Assembly: GCA_005239465.1 (NCBI GenBank)
Contig: SPAW01000014.1
Location: 1-33,768 of the forward strand
Source: Nitrospira sp.
Lineage (GTDB): Bacteria > Nitrospirota > Nitrospiria > Nitrospirales > Nitrospiraceae
DNA: 33,768 nucleotides
Direction: 5' to 3'
Of the stretch, positions 8,155-16,268 are shown in pieces; position 1 is the first letter of the stretch, and the number at the start of each line of letters is the position of its first letter. The notes under the pieces are model-generated. The model was not told the origin of the DNA, searched no databases, and was given only the letters and a program-made list of their open reading frames with translations. A program made the position numbers and the translations under genes.

Positions 8155-9045
8155 CTAGACAGATGGGACCCTGGTCCGAGCCTGGACGATCACACGACAA
8201 TTGTCATGGATTTGGGTGGGCTCCAAATTGTAAGCCTCCAGCACCATGACCGCATGCGGAAACTCCGCTAGTCGCGGGATGAACCATGCTCTCTCATCAA
8301 ACGGCAGGTTTTGATCAGATAGGCCGTCGTTGTCACTCAAATGAAACGCCACAATATATGGTCCCACGGTATCCAGGAACTTATGCATGTCAAAACCTAA
8401 GGCCTCCGCCGTCACCTTCAAATGTCCGACATCTACGAGGAAACCTAAATTACTGGATCCCACGTCCGCGTACGTTCTCAAAATGTCCTCTGCCGTCGCG
8501 CAGAGGCCCAACCGGTTTTTTCCGCTTATTAGATTGAAGCGAGCAATGACATTATTCTCAACGACTAGTTTGACGCACTTGTGCATTGCGTACTGGCAAA
8601 GAGTCTTTAGGCTCTCTACAAAGATTTCATGCGCCTTTTCCAGAGGGAAGAGGGTGGTTCCTGTCAAATCGCCACCGAGTTGCTCAGGGTTTGCTTTGAA
8701 AGCAAACCCTGCATGGACGCTGAAGAATGGCGCCCCAAGTTCCGCGCTCAAGTCGATAGCCACGCGACAGTGCTGAAGGCTTCGCGTCAGAATCAGCTCG
8801 TCATTAGTGGCCAGATTCAAGACAAAGGGGTTTTCGTGCGGTGGAAAATAATTGTGAACGAGATAACTGATCTGGTGAGATGCGGTTTGCCGAATCGGAG
8901 CCAGGAGATCCGGCGCCCATGCCATCCCTGATCCGCATTCAACGTGTGTGAACCCATACCGCAAACAACAAGACACGACTTCCGTGATAGATTTTGTTTT
9001 GAATGCTCCGGACGACACGTATGGCGCCGCATGAGATTCAGACAT
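8155..9045 (-). CDS. Xylose-isomerase-like TIM-barrel sugar isomerase/epimerase
   Basis: 296 residues from the ATG at 9045 (MSESHAAPYVSS...), which overlaps the acetyltransferase stop by 8 bp; an ATG at 9084 in frame is a longer alternative. Motifs typical of the AP-endonuclease-2/xylose-isomerase-like barrel are present: a HAGF turn after strand 3, LVVENNV (metal-ligand Glu), LVDVGHLKV (Asp and His), IVAFHLSDNDG (His and Asp) and MVLEAY (last Glu). Metal-dependent keto-aldose isomerase or epimerase activity is therefore likely. It sits among nonulosonate genes and no NeuC/LegG hydrolysing 2-epimerase is visible, so it may make or reshape the hexose precursor. The real substrate is unknown. 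Confidence 0.8.
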   Translation of the reverse strand: MSESHAAPYVSSGAFKTKSITEVVSCCLRYGFTHVECGSGMAWAPDLLAPIRQTASHQISYLVHNYFPPHENPFVLNLATNDELILTRSLQHCRVAIDLSAELGAPFFSVHAGFAFKANPEQLGGDLTGTTLFPLEKAHEIFVESLKTLCQYAMHKCVKLVVENNVIARFNLISGKNRLGLCATAEDILRTYADVGSSNLGFLVDVGHLKVTAEALGFDMHKFLDTVGPYIVAFHLSDNDGLSDQNLPFDERAWFIPRLAEFPHAVMVLEAYNLEPTQIHDNCRVIVQARTRVPSV

Positions 9046-9685
9046 GACGATGTATCTTGGCGGGAACCCCATATGCGACGACATTACTTGGAATAGTTTC
9101 TATAACTACCGAGCCAGCGCCAATTATAGAATCAGAGCCTATTTCAATGTTATCGATTATCCGACTACCGACGCCTACGAACGTCCGTTCACCCACCTTC
9201 ACTCGGCCGGCCACGCATGACCCCGGCCCAATGTGCGCATATCGAGCGATCCTGGTCTCATGATCGATGATCGCGCCGGTATTTATTATGACCCCCTCGT
9301 CTACGGTTACACCCGTCGATAAGATAGCTCCCGCGCACACTACGGATCCTGCACCGATTCGTACATCGGGCTCTATGAGCGCGGTCGGGTGAATGAGCGT
9401 CAGGGCTGTCAATCGGTGAGTTATAATCTGGCACCCCAATTCAAAGCGCTCATGGTTGTCCCCAAGCGCTAACGCCACGTAATGTATCCTTCGCTTTTCT
9501 AAAGACTCCAGATCCGAGAATACGCCTATAATCGATACCCCTTCAATGACTTCGCCTAGGTGAGCCTCATCCCGATCCAGAATTCCGACAACCTCGTGAT
9601 CACCGAGTCGCCGCAAGAGGCTAAGCAGAACGCGCGCTTGCCCGCCGGCCCCCACTATCACCACGCGGCGCGACTTATTAATCAC
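9038..9685 (-). CDS. NeuD/PglD-type sugar O/N-acetyltransferase (left-handed beta-helix)
   Basis: 215 residues, the usual length for the NeuD/PglD/VioB group. The N-terminal Rossmann-like part has VVIVGAGGQARVLLSLL, and the C-terminal two thirds shows hexapeptide repeats (for example IGAGSVVCAGAILSTGVTV, IGPGSCVAGRVKVGE, IGAGSVVIETIPSNVV). The His in IDHETRI is the position of the catalytic base in PglD-like enzymes. It would acetylate an amino group on a nucleotide sugar or a hydroxyl on a nonulosonate using acetyl-CoA. Start GTG at 9685 overlaps the NeuB stop by 8 bp. Located next to an aminotransferase and NeuB, N-acetylation of the newly made 4-amino sugar is the simplest reading. Confidence 0.88.
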   Translation of the reverse strand: MINKSRRVVIVGAGGQARVLLSLLRRLGDHEVVGILDRDEAHLGEVIEGVSIIGVFSDLESLEKRRIHYVALALGDNHERFELGCQIITHRLTALTLIHPTALIEPDVRIGAGSVVCAGAILSTGVTVDEGVIINTGAIIDHETRIARYAHIGPGSCVAGRVKVGERTFVGVGSRIIDNIEIGSDSIIGAGSVVIETIPSNVVAYGVPAKIHRHV

Positions 9686-10745
9686 TCAGGAACTCGAAGG
9701 AGAGCAACGTATCCGGCGGGATATCTCGAAGTGCTTTACGACCGATTATCCGGTCAGCTTGCTTCGGCGGGATCCCAGTTCCCGGTCGTTTGTAGCTGAG
9801 CATTCCTTCAGTGATGACGCTCCCAGAGGGAATAAATCTTGCGGACACGATGCTTCGCCGCATCGCAACCGCATTCTTGAGCTCAACTTCGACAGGGCGC
9901 TTCACTTCACTGCCCAATGCAGTTTGAGCTTCACGGAGAAGCTTTACCAGGCGTCGAAAGTCATCCGGGTCGGCCGACGACAACTGATCAGGTCCTGGCA
10001 TTGATTTGTCTAGTGTGAAATGCTTCTCGATAACACAGGCTCCCATAGCAACCGCCGCTATACTTGCCGCCTCTGATTGAGTGTGGTCGGAATACCCAAT
10101 AATTGTCTTCAAACTCACCTCTATTGTTTGCATCGCTCGAAGATTTACGTCCTCAGGTCTGCACGGGTAGTTCGTCGTACACTGCAAAAGGATCAATTGG
10201 TCATTTCCCGTACTTCGAATCACCTCGACGGCTTCGTGGACTTCTTGAAACGATGCCATGCCAGTAGAAAGAATAATCGGTTTCCCCTTCAGAGCAACGT
10301 GCCGAAGAAAAGCGGGCTCGATAATCTGTCCCGATGCTATTTTAAACGCACGCACCCCCAGTTTATCCAGAAACTCTACGTCCTCCACGCTGTAGGGCGT
10401 CGAGAGAAATTCTATATCCTCTTTTATGCAAATCTCCATAAGTGCCGGATAATGTTCAGTGGCCAACTCGAGCTTCCGAAGCATTTCTATCTGTGGTTCA
10501 GACGGGTTCGTATTATCCAGCTGATAGGGAGCTTTGGGGGCATCTCGCAGAACGATTCGTTCTGCCTTAAAAGTCTGAAATTTCACGCAATCTGCACCGC
10601 AGTCCTTCGCTTTTCGCACTAGTTCCTTAGCGAGCTCAATATCGCCGTTATGATTAACACCTGCTTCCGCGATAACGTACACAGGATGTCCCGCTCCTAC
10701 TGGTCGACGACCTAGTGAGAGCTCTCTTGTTTGACTATGCTTCAT
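9678..10745 (-). CDS. NeuB-type nonulosonic acid (sialic/legionaminic-like) synthase
   Basis: 355 residues from the ATG at 10745 (another in-frame ATG at 10751). The catalytic TIM barrel is shown by VIAEAGVNHNGDIELAK, VKFQTFKAE, FLSTPYS, KIASGQI, ILSTGMAS, LLQCTTNYP, GYSDHT and IEKHFTLDK. The C-terminal SAF/antifreeze-like domain starts near residue 290 (RRSIVSARFIPSG). It condenses phosphoenolpyruvate with a six-carbon N-acetylated sugar to give a nine-carbon 2-keto acid. An open frame continues upstream to 10823 but that extension enters the IS630 terminus and is not native. Before the insertion the gene would have begun about 60 bp after the gmd stop. Confidence 0.9.
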   Translation of the reverse strand: MKHSQTRELSLGRRPVGAGHPVYVIAEAGVNHNGDIELAKELVRKAKDCGADCVKFQTFKAERIVLRDAPKAPYQLDNTNPSEPQIEMLRKLELATEHYPALMEICIKEDIEFLSTPYSVEDVEFLDKLGVRAFKIASGQIIEPAFLRHVALKGKPIILSTGMASFQEVHEAVEVIRSTGNDQLILLQCTTNYPCRPEDVNLRAMQTIEVSLKTIIGYSDHTQSEAASIAAVAMGACVIEKHFTLDKSMPGPDQLSSADPDDFRRLVKLLREAQTALGSEVKRPVEVELKNAVAMRRSIVSARFIPSGSVITEGMLSYKRPGTGIPPKQADRIIGRKALRDIPPDTLLSFEFLSD

Positions 10746-10809
10746 GATCATTGGAATCAACTTGATATTTCTACACCCAGCAGGCCACGGGACAATGGTC
10801 TGTCTGCTA

Positions 10810-11952
10810 GTGTAACGTATCATTAGTCATGTTAATATATGGGCCGTGTCCACTCTCTCGCAGGAGGGCGCATGGCCAACCATTCTCGTCCCATCGTTCT
10901 GGACGCTGTCGCGCGTGCTGAACTGGAGCGACTGCACCGTACGCCGTCTGTTCCGTCTGGCCTGAGCCGACGAGCTCGCGTGGTGCTCTTGATGGCCAAG
11001 AATCTGCCGGGCGTGGAGGTTGCTCGGATGACGGGGTACACCACGGTCCAAATCAGTCGCCTCCGCCGACGCTTTGCCGCGGAGGGACTTGCGGGGCTCG
11101 AAGACAAACCCCGGTCGGGGCGCCCGCCGGTCATCACGCCGCGCAAGCGGGCGCAGATCGTGGCCAGAACCCTGCGGCCTCCCGGCTCGGGCTTGAGCCA
11201 TTGGAGTGCGCGCGAGTTGGCCACAGAGGTGGGCGTGTCGCATAGCACCGTCCATCGGATCTGGCAGGCCCACGCCCTCACGCCGCACCGGATCGAGACG
11301 TTCAAGTTCAGCACGGATCCGGCCGCTGAGGAGAAGATCCACGACGTGGTCGGGCTCTACATGGATCCGCCGACCCACGCGGTCGTGCTGAGTGTGGACG
11401 AGAAGACCCAGATCCAGGCGCTCAACCGCACGCAACCCATTCTGCCGTTGCGGCCAGGGGTGCCGGCCCGGCAGACCCATGACTACCGTCGGAACGGCCT
11501 GACGAGTCTCTACGCCGCGCTGGAGGTGGCCTCGGGCACGGTCGTGGGCGCGTGTCGCGCACGGCATACCGGCGCCGACTTTCTGCAGTTCCTGAACGTG
11601 CTGGCTCGGCAGTATCGGCGGCGCGAGCTGCATGTCGTCCTCGACACCTCGTCGACGCACAAGACTCCGGACGTGCGGGCGTGGCTGGCGGCCCATCCCC
11701 GAGTGCATTTTCACTTCACCCCGACCGGAGCCTCCTGGCTGAACATGGTGGAAGCCTGGTTCAGTATCCTGACGCGCAAGTCGGTGCGCCGCGGGTCCTT
11801 TGATACGGTGCGCGCGTTGATCACGCATATTCAGCAGGACATCAAACACTGGAATGACCACCCGACCCCGTTCGTCTGGACCAAAGAACCCGCCGCAATC
11901 ATCAAGAAGGCTCTCCGGAGGGCTCATTAACCGGACTTTGGAGACGACACAC
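10810..11952 (+). mobile_element. IS630-family insertion sequence, complete
   Basis: About 1.14 kb, bounded by imperfect terminal inverted repeats of about 35 bp. The left end runs GTGTAACGTATCATTAGTC..GTTAAT and the right end read inward runs GTGTGTCGTCTCCAAAGTC..GTTAAT. Both ends abut a TA dinucleotide (10808-10809 and 11953-11954), the target duplication expected for IS630/Tc1-type transposition. The single transposase ORF is intact. It lies between gmd and neuB, opposite in direction to the operon. Removing it restores a short native spacer and keeps the gmd stop. Confidence 0.9.
10872..11930 (+). CDS. IS630-family transposase
   Basis: 352 residues from the ATG at 10872, which has GGAGG about 6 nt upstream. 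An in-frame ATG at 10839 lacks such a site. The N-terminal 100 residues hold a helix-turn-helix (VARMTGYTTVQISRLRRRF), then a second winged-helix region (HWSARELATEVGVSHSTVHRIW). The DDE catalytic residues are all present: Asp in VLSVDEKTQIQ, Asp in VVLDTSSTHK and Glu in WLNMVEAWFSI. The element should therefore be functional. The GC content appears higher than the adjacent neuB gene, consistent with a different origin. Confidence 0.95.
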   Translation: MANHSRPIVLDAVARAELERLHRTPSVPSGLSRRARVVLLMAKNLPGVEVARMTGYTTVQISRLRRRFAAEGLAGLEDKPRSGRPPVITPRKRAQIVARTLRPPGSGLSHWSARELATEVGVSHSTVHRIWQAHALTPHRIETFKFSTDPAAEEKIHDVVGLYMDPPTHAVVLSVDEKTQIQALNRTQPILPLRPGVPARQTHDYRRNGLTSLYAALEVASGTVVGACRARHTGADFLQFLNVLARQYRRRELHVVLDTSSTHKTPDVRAWLAAHPRVHFHFTPTGASWLNMVEAWFSILTRKSVRRGSFDTVRALITHIQQDIKHWNDHPTPFVWTKEPAAIIKKALRRAH

Positions 11953-13016
11953 TAGCCATCTACTATTGAGGCAGACCGCAATAACTTGTCCAGCCGACCG
12001 GGTTGGGACCCCATGCCATTGAGCTTGAGGTTTTCAGCCTCCACATCTGCCTCAACCATCATAACGATTAATTCTTTGAACCAGACCTTAGGCTCCCATC
12101 CCAATACTGTCTTGGCTTTGCTGGCATCTCCGATCAGGATGTCAACTTCGTTAGGCCGATAATACGTGGAATCTATTTTGACGTATTTAGTCCAGTCTAG
12201 GTTGAGATGTCCGAAAGCCACGTCTAACAGTTCGCGAACCGAATGGGTCTCCCCGGTTGCGATGACATAATCATCCGGCTTGTCTTGCTGGAGCATCATC
12301 CACATGGCGCTAACATAATCTCCCGCGTAGCCCCAGTCTCTTTTGGCGTCCAAATTCCCAAGGTAAAGTTCCTTCTCTAGACCTAGCTTGATCCTTGCGG
12401 CCGCTCGGGTGATCTTACGACTAACGAAAGTTTTTCCTCGCCTAGGAGATTCATGGTTGAAGAGAATCCCATTACACGCAAACAGACCGTATGCCTCTCG
12501 ATAGTTAACAGTGATCCAGTAGGCGTAGGCCTTGGCAGTGCCATAAGGACTCCTGGGATAGAATGGCGTCGTCTCTCGTTGAGGAATCTCTTGAGCCATA
12601 CCAAACATCTCGCTAGAAGAGGCCTGGTAAAACTTAGGACATAGTCCTGATTCTCTAATGGCCTCGAGCAATCGGACTGTTCCCAGTCCAGTTACTTCAG
12701 CCGTGTATTCGGGTATGTCAAAGCTTACGCGAACATGGCTTTGAGCCCCCAAATTGTAAATTTCATCAGGCTGTATCGTGCGGATGATTCTATTGAGGGA
12801 ACTGGCGTCATTGAGGTCGCCATAGACCAATCGAAGCTGAGCATCAGGCACATGTGGATCTTGAAAAATATGATCAATCCGCCCAGTGGTAAAAGAGCTT
12901 GATCGGCGTCTAATCCCATATACTTCGTAGCCCTTGGAGAGCAGGAACTCTGCCAGATAAGAACCATCTTGACCTGTAATTCCAGTGATTAAAGCTCTCT
13001 TCCTCTTGGTGTTCAT
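11952..13016 (-). CDS. gmd: GDP-mannose 4,6-dehydratase
   Basis: 354 residues from the ATG at 13016. The NAD(P) motif is [15 protein letters not shown]; the catalytic region has SSSEMFG and the YGTAK (YxxxK) pair in [28 protein letters not shown] and [10 protein letters not shown] are Gmd signatures that set it apart from other short-chain epimerases. It converts GDP-D-mannose to GDP-4-keto-6-deoxymannose, precursor of GDP-fucose, rhamnose or perosamine. No GDP-fucose synthase is in the window but two DegT aminotransferases are, so perosamine-type sugar is favoured. In-frame ATGs at 13028, 13055 and 13076 exist; a GGGAGG lies 2 nt before 13028 and 14 nt before 13016, neither ideal. The stop TAG contains the TA target of the IS630 element. 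Confidence 0.92.
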   Translation of the reverse strand: MNTKRKRALITGITGQDGSYLAEFLLSKGYEVYGIRRRSSSFTTGRIDHIFQDPHVPDAQLRLVYGDLNDASSLNRIIRTIQPDEIYNLGAQSHVRVSFDIPEYTAEVTGLGTVRLLEAIRESGLCPKFYQASSSEMFGMAQEIPQRETTPFYPRSPYGTAKAYAYWITVNYREAYGLFACNGILFNHESPRRGKTFVSRKITRAAARIKLGLEKELYLGNLDAKRDWGYAGDYVSAMWMMLQQDKPDDYVIATGETHSVRELLDVAFGHLNLDWTKYVKIDSTYYRPNEVDILIGDASKAKTVLGWEPKVWFKELIVMMVEADVEAENLKLNGMGSQPGRLDKLLRSASIVDG

Positions 13017-13099
13017 GGCTCGATCCATAGCCTCCCTGTAGAACCCTTCCTTCATCCCATAGCTCAAGTTGTCCATACCGACGACCTGTAGCCCTCGGC

Positions 13100-13124
13100 G
13101 AGCAAACAGTCGGCTAGTTTGCTC
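13100..13124. repeat. Perfect 8-bp inverted repeat upstream of gmd
   Basis: GAGCAAAC and GTTTGCTC are separated by 9 nt, about 75 bp upstream of the gmd start and about 80 bp after the stop of the UPF0104 gene. No T-run follows on either strand, so it is not a classical intrinsic terminator. It could be an operator or an mRNA hairpin. Confidence 0.45.
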
Positions 13125-13205
13125 CTGATAAGGCCGCAGTGCTGATGACGATCCGCGGTATCATCCGGCCGTCTATCGAAGTTCTCTTCGCCCGTAGCTA
13201 GCCAG

Positions 13206-14324
13206 TTACTCCAACGTCCCTAAGACAGCTTTACGAAGCCTGACGTGAGCCGACACCAGGTTCCAGCTCAGTGTTCGATCGGCCCAAAAGAACCCGAGCC
13301 CGAACAGGTTTATCGTCAACCATTGACTTCCATGCAGGACCGTGGCGTAGGCCGCAGCGGTGGTCTGGTCGATTCCAGCGACCATGCTTAACCCTGCGAC
13401 ACAAAAGCCGTGAAAGGTGCCGATGAAACCGGGCGCGGACGGAATGGCGATCCCAAACAAAACGATCACGAACAACAAGGACGTTTGGATCCAGTTCAAA
13501 CTCATCCCAAAGCCTTCGGCTAACACATAGAAGGAACAAATTCCCACTGCCCAGACGAGGAGGGACAACACGGTCACAGCGCCTATGTGGGCCGCCTCCC
13601 TTATGGCGCAGAGCCCGTCCAGGAACCGATGGATCAGCTCGAGCGCCCTCTGCGTCCACTGACATCTGGCCTTTTGAATCCAGCGTTCGACCAAGGCGAC
13701 TAGGTTCGCGCGCCGGCGGACCATGGCGGCCAGAGCTGCCATGCAGCCAAGCACCACCAACAGCACCAGGAACCCCATTCGTTTCAGCTCGCCCAAGGGA
13801 CCGTCTTCCAAACCTGAAGCAAGGGTCAGGCAGAGGGCGAGAATCGCCAGCGCGGCCAGCATGTCGAGGAGCCGCTCGACTACGATGCTGGCCAACACGG
13901 TCGGGAATGGGGCATGCTCTCGACGGGCCAACACCCACGCTCGGACCACCTCACCGATTCTGGCCGGCAGCACGTTGTTGGCCAGCATGCCAATAAAGGT
14001 TGCCGATACCAGCGAGCCAGTGCCAATGTCTTTGCCCCCGACGAGTAGGGTGCGCCAACGCACCGCCCGGATCACCAAACTAAGCAACCCGACCGCAACG
14101 CTGGCCATGACCCAGAGTGGCCCTACCCGCCCGATCTCCCGGACCATTCCTGCTAGATCCACGCCGGTGAACGCGTACCAGAGACACACTGTGCTCAGGA
14201 CGATCCCAGGGAGGACGCTCAGGAGTGCACGCCTAGTCACAGCGAGCGATAATGGTGCCCACCACGCAGTGGCACAGCGCAAGATAGATGATCTCGGCGT
14301 GTCCAAACGAGGACGTAGGGGCAT
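13206..14324 (-). CDS. UPF0104 / lysylphosphatidylglycerol-synthase-TM-like membrane protein
   Basis: 372 residues with about eight hydrophobic segments. Family landmarks are visible: AVRWRTLLVGG after helix 2, NNVLPARIGEVVRAWVLARRE, VVERLLDMLAAL, and IAIPSAPGFIGTFH near the C-terminal third. These proteins (flippase-like domain, MprF N-terminal relatives) are inner-membrane proteins often found beside polysaccharide or hopanoid genes; the transported lipid is unknown here. The start is uncertain: the ATG at 14324 gives a 28-residue polar leader, while a GTG at 14240 would begin just before helix 1. Neither has a strong ribosome site. It is first in the minus-strand glycan run, about 190 bp before gmd. 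Confidence 0.8.
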   Translation of the reverse strand: MPLRPRLDTPRSSILRCATAWWAPLSLAVTRRALLSVLPGIVLSTVCLWYAFTGVDLAGMVREIGRVGPLWVMASVAVGLLSLVIRAVRWRTLLVGGKDIGTGSLVSATFIGMLANNVLPARIGEVVRAWVLARREHAPFPTVLASIVVERLLDMLAALAILALCLTLASGLEDGPLGELKRMGFLVLLVVLGCMAALAAMVRRRANLVALVERWIQKARCQWTQRALELIHRFLDGLCAIREAAHIGAVTVLSLLVWAVGICSFYVLAEGFGMSLNWIQTSLLFVIVLFGIAIPSAPGFIGTFHGFCVAGLSMVAGIDQTTAAAYATVLHGSQWLTINLFGLGFFWADRTLSWNLVSAHVRLRKAVLGTLE

Positions 14325-14528
14325 GAAAATTCATGCGATCCATGGAGCAAAGCTGAGGCTTGAGTAGGATTAGGAAGTGTGTGCGGCGTTTATCGCGTCC
14401 TGCGTCATCTCGTCCGCTCTGCTTACGAGCTGGCCCGGGGTTCGACATTCAAAGCCGCGTGACGAGCGAGCCGAGTGAGAAGCGCTTGGAACCGTGAGGC
14501 ACTAGCAGTCAGTGTGAGGTGATTCGGT

Positions 14529-14921
14529 TTGTCTGGTTCGTCCCGGACACGCACAACAAGAGTCCTGGCTCATCCTGGTTATATGGCCAGAGCTGCCGCG
14601 CTCTTCGGAGTCGATAAGGCCGATCTGGTTCTGGAGGTAGAGTCCCACGATACGGCTGAGCAGGATCGCCTTATCGCCGCTCGCATTGGCTCCGACCGCT
14701 TTCTGCTGGTCACGTCCGCCTTACACATGCCCCGATCGGTGGCCCTCTTTGAGAAGCAAGAGCTCTCCCCGATTCCAGCTCCGACGGACTACCTGGCACA
14801 TCAAGGAGGCGAGGTTCATCCCGGCCGACACTGGCCCACGGCCGAGAATCTGTTCCTGACCCAGGTGGCGGTGCATGAGTACTTGGCTATGATCTGGGCG
14901 GCGATGCGCGGTGAGATTTGA
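14529..14921 (+). pseudogene. C-terminal remnant of a DUF218 (YdcF/ElyC/SanA-like) protein
   Basis: The visible frame encodes ARAAALFGVDKADLVLEV, then FLLVTSALHMPRSVALFEKQ and PIPAPTDYLA, which match the second half of the DUF218 domain. The N-terminal membrane helices and the first half of the domain are missing. Upstream in the same frame a TGA at about 14517 closes it, and no ATG with ribosome site precedes. The family acts in envelope biogenesis. I read this as a 5'-truncated relic in a decaying region; about 200 bp upstream (14325-14528) hold no other recognisable gene. Confidence 0.7.
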
Positions 14922-15165
14922 GTGTCTTCTGAATGCCGGACCCATCAGGCATGGGGAACAGCGCGACCCTGCGGCCCCCCGAGTGAACGAGCACGGATGT
15001 TATACTCCAGACCACGAGGCAAAGGACGAGTAGGGAAGTGGCCACCGTCTGAGACCAAACGGTCACAAGAACCAGGGAACCCCACGTGTAGAGGACGAAA
15101 GAGAAGAGAAATCCGACTACTAGGGCCATCACGACCTTGGATAGCTTTTCCTCTCTCCTGAACAT
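14887..15165 (-). CDS. Small putative two-helix membrane protein, unrecognised
   Basis: 92 residues starting MFRREEKLSKVVMALVVGF. Two hydrophobic stretches, about residues 11-33 and 40-60, could be membrane helices with a positively charged N-terminus inside. A GAGG lies about 5 nt upstream of the ATG. The C-terminal 30 residues are basic and overlap the end of the DUF218 remnant on the other strand. I know no family for it. It begins just inside a fragment of an epimerase gene, so the frame may be a chance product of rearranged DNA. Confidence 0.35.
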   Translation of the reverse strand: MFRREEKLSKVVMALVVGFLFSFVLYTWGSLVLVTVWSQTVATSLLVLCLVVWSITSVLVHSGGRRVALFPMPDGSGIQKTLKSHRASPPRS

Positions 15166-15191
15166 TGATCCTCGGCCAAAGGATTCAGAAA

Positions 15192-15239
15192 CCCAGCGCC
15201 GCCCGTGACCAGCACGCGTTTAGATGGCCAGCAGTTCAT
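15192..15239 (-). pseudogene. N-terminal fragment of a NAD-dependent sugar epimerase/dehydratase
   Basis: An ATG at 15239 opens a frame reading MNCWPSKRVLVTGGAGFL before it departs from the family. RVLVTGGAGF is the first strand and glycine loop of the extended short-chain dehydrogenase fold. Only about 16 codons are recognisable; what follows is unrelated. It is a small gene scar that shows deletion within this accessory zone. Confidence 0.55.
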
Positions 15240-15432
15240 TCTTCACCGTTGGGGGTTAAAGACGGGAGTTGTTCGACGTTCAGCATTCGCGGTTGGAGGC
15301 GATTCCCGAAGACTGTTGTGGACAGCTTCTTCGGTCTGTCTTCCCTCTACGGTGGCCGGATGATGCAGCCATAGCTCCGCCCTGTCACTTACAGGATGGC
15401 GAAAATGAGTGTTGAGCTAGCCCCACTTTCGT

Positions 15433-15473
15433 GGACACCTCAAAAAGGGGACAATAGTCCCCGGGAGGTGTCC
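15433..15473. repeat. Nested stem-loop just upstream of IS3 orfA
   Basis: Outer arms GGACACCT (15433-15440) and AGGTGTCC (15466-15473) enclose inner arms GGGGAC (15447-15452) and GTCCCC (15457-15462) with an AATA loop. The orfA ATG is at 15475, immediately after the outer arm, so the hairpin would sequester the initiation region in a transcript. Confidence 0.7.
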
Positions 15474-15474
15474 G

Positions 15475-15633
15475 ATGGCAGCACGGCAATAGTTCACGAA
15501 AGAATTTAAGCTTGAAGCGGTCCGGCTGTGGGAATCGTCGGGTCGGCCAGCGGCAACGGTCGCCCGTGAGTTGGGCTTGCGGCGCAACCATTTAAAAAAA
15601 GCCGCCATGTACTTTGCCAAGGAGTCGCCATGA
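15475..15633 (+). pseudogene. IS3-family orfA remnant (in-frame stop and in-frame internal deletion)
   Basis: The frame reads MAARQ, then TAG at 15490, then FTKEFKLEAVRLWESSGRPA and ARELGLRRNHL, which is the helix-turn-helix start of IS3 OrfA. It then jumps directly to KKAAMYFAKESP, the end of OrfA. The leucine-zipper middle, usually about 50 residues, is gone but the frame is preserved. The stop TGA overlaps the orfB ATG. Confidence 0.75.
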
Positions 15634-15923
15634 AGTATCAGTTTGTCGCGGCGCATAAGGCGGAGCACTGTCTCACCCGGTTGTGCCCGGCGCTGGGCGT
15701 CGGTCGAAGTGGCTACTATGCCTGGCGACGCCGCCCGGCCAGTGCACGGGCTCGAGCGAACGAGTGCTTGGTGGAACAGATGCGGCAAGCTCCATCGGCA
15801 GATGAAGAACGATATGGGGCGGTGAAGTTGCGGCGAGCGCTGGTGGCGTCGGGCGTAGCGTGTGGGCGGCATCGCACGGCCCGATTGCGACGCGTGCATG
15901 GCCTCGAAGCGCGACGCATATGA
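15630..15923 (+). pseudogene. IS3-family orfB, N-terminal fragment
   Basis: 97 residues beginning MKYQFVAAHKAEHCLTRLCP with the HTH_21 region (YYAWRRRPASARARAN and EERYGAVKLRRAL). An intact OrfB is near 280-290 residues with a C-terminal rve domain; here the frame ends at a TGA before any catalytic Asp. Not functional. Confidence 0.8.
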
Positions 15924-16268
15924 CGGTTGCGTGTCGTGATCGAACACCATCAGTGGTGAGTTCTTACAGCAAAAGATTACAAATTGTCTGTAGGTATTAG
16001 CTGAATCTTCTGTCAGATTATGCTTATAAGAATAGAGCTGTTTTGTCCGGGGTCCATACGTACAGATAGAGCCGTTTTGCCCGAGTCATACGTACAGAAT
16101 CGAACGGTGCTGAACTCGTGCGCACCGATCACACCGGATCGTGCCGCTGCGCATCCGCCGCCTGAATGAGCGCATCATGCCGGTATCAAAAACGGGCGTT
16201 CACCAGCCGGATCCATTGACCGTCAAATACGAGGATGTTAGGAAGTCAGCGAGTAGGGCGGAAGATTC
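15924..16268. other. Gene-free stretch with transposon-end-like repeats
   Basis: No convincing gene. It contains TCTGTCAGATTATG near 16010 and the two tandem repeats at 16032-16097. A frame starting at 16141 has no recognisable product and no ribosome site. Confidence 0.5.
16032..16097. repeat. Two tandem imperfect direct repeats of about 33 bp
   Basis: Unit 1 (16032-16065) and unit 2 (16066-16097) both follow ATAGAGCYGTTTTGYCCG..., each ending CATACGTACAG, with a one- to two-base length difference. Repeated sequences like this occur at the ends of some IS families (for example IS21), so this may be an orphan element terminus. No matching transposase gene is nearby. Confidence 0.65.

Larger units (their letters stand above)
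15414..15923 (+). mobile_element. IS3-family element remnant, internally deleted and 3'-truncated
   Basis: The left part shows the typical order of an IS3-type element: a hairpin-rich leader, orfA, and orfB starting at an ATGA overlap. orfA lacks its middle, and orfB stops after 97 residues, before the DDE integrase core. No right end was recognised. The left boundary is approximate. Confidence 0.75.

Noticed and set aside
10746-10823. N-terminal extension of NeuB
   Set aside because: The extra 26 codons run into the IS630 terminal repeat, so they did not exist before the insertion and do not match the family.
10827-11927. Minus-strand open frame of 366 codons inside the IS630 element
   Set aside because: Shadow of the GC-rich transposase gene; the plus-strand product carries the DDE triad and a good ribosome site.
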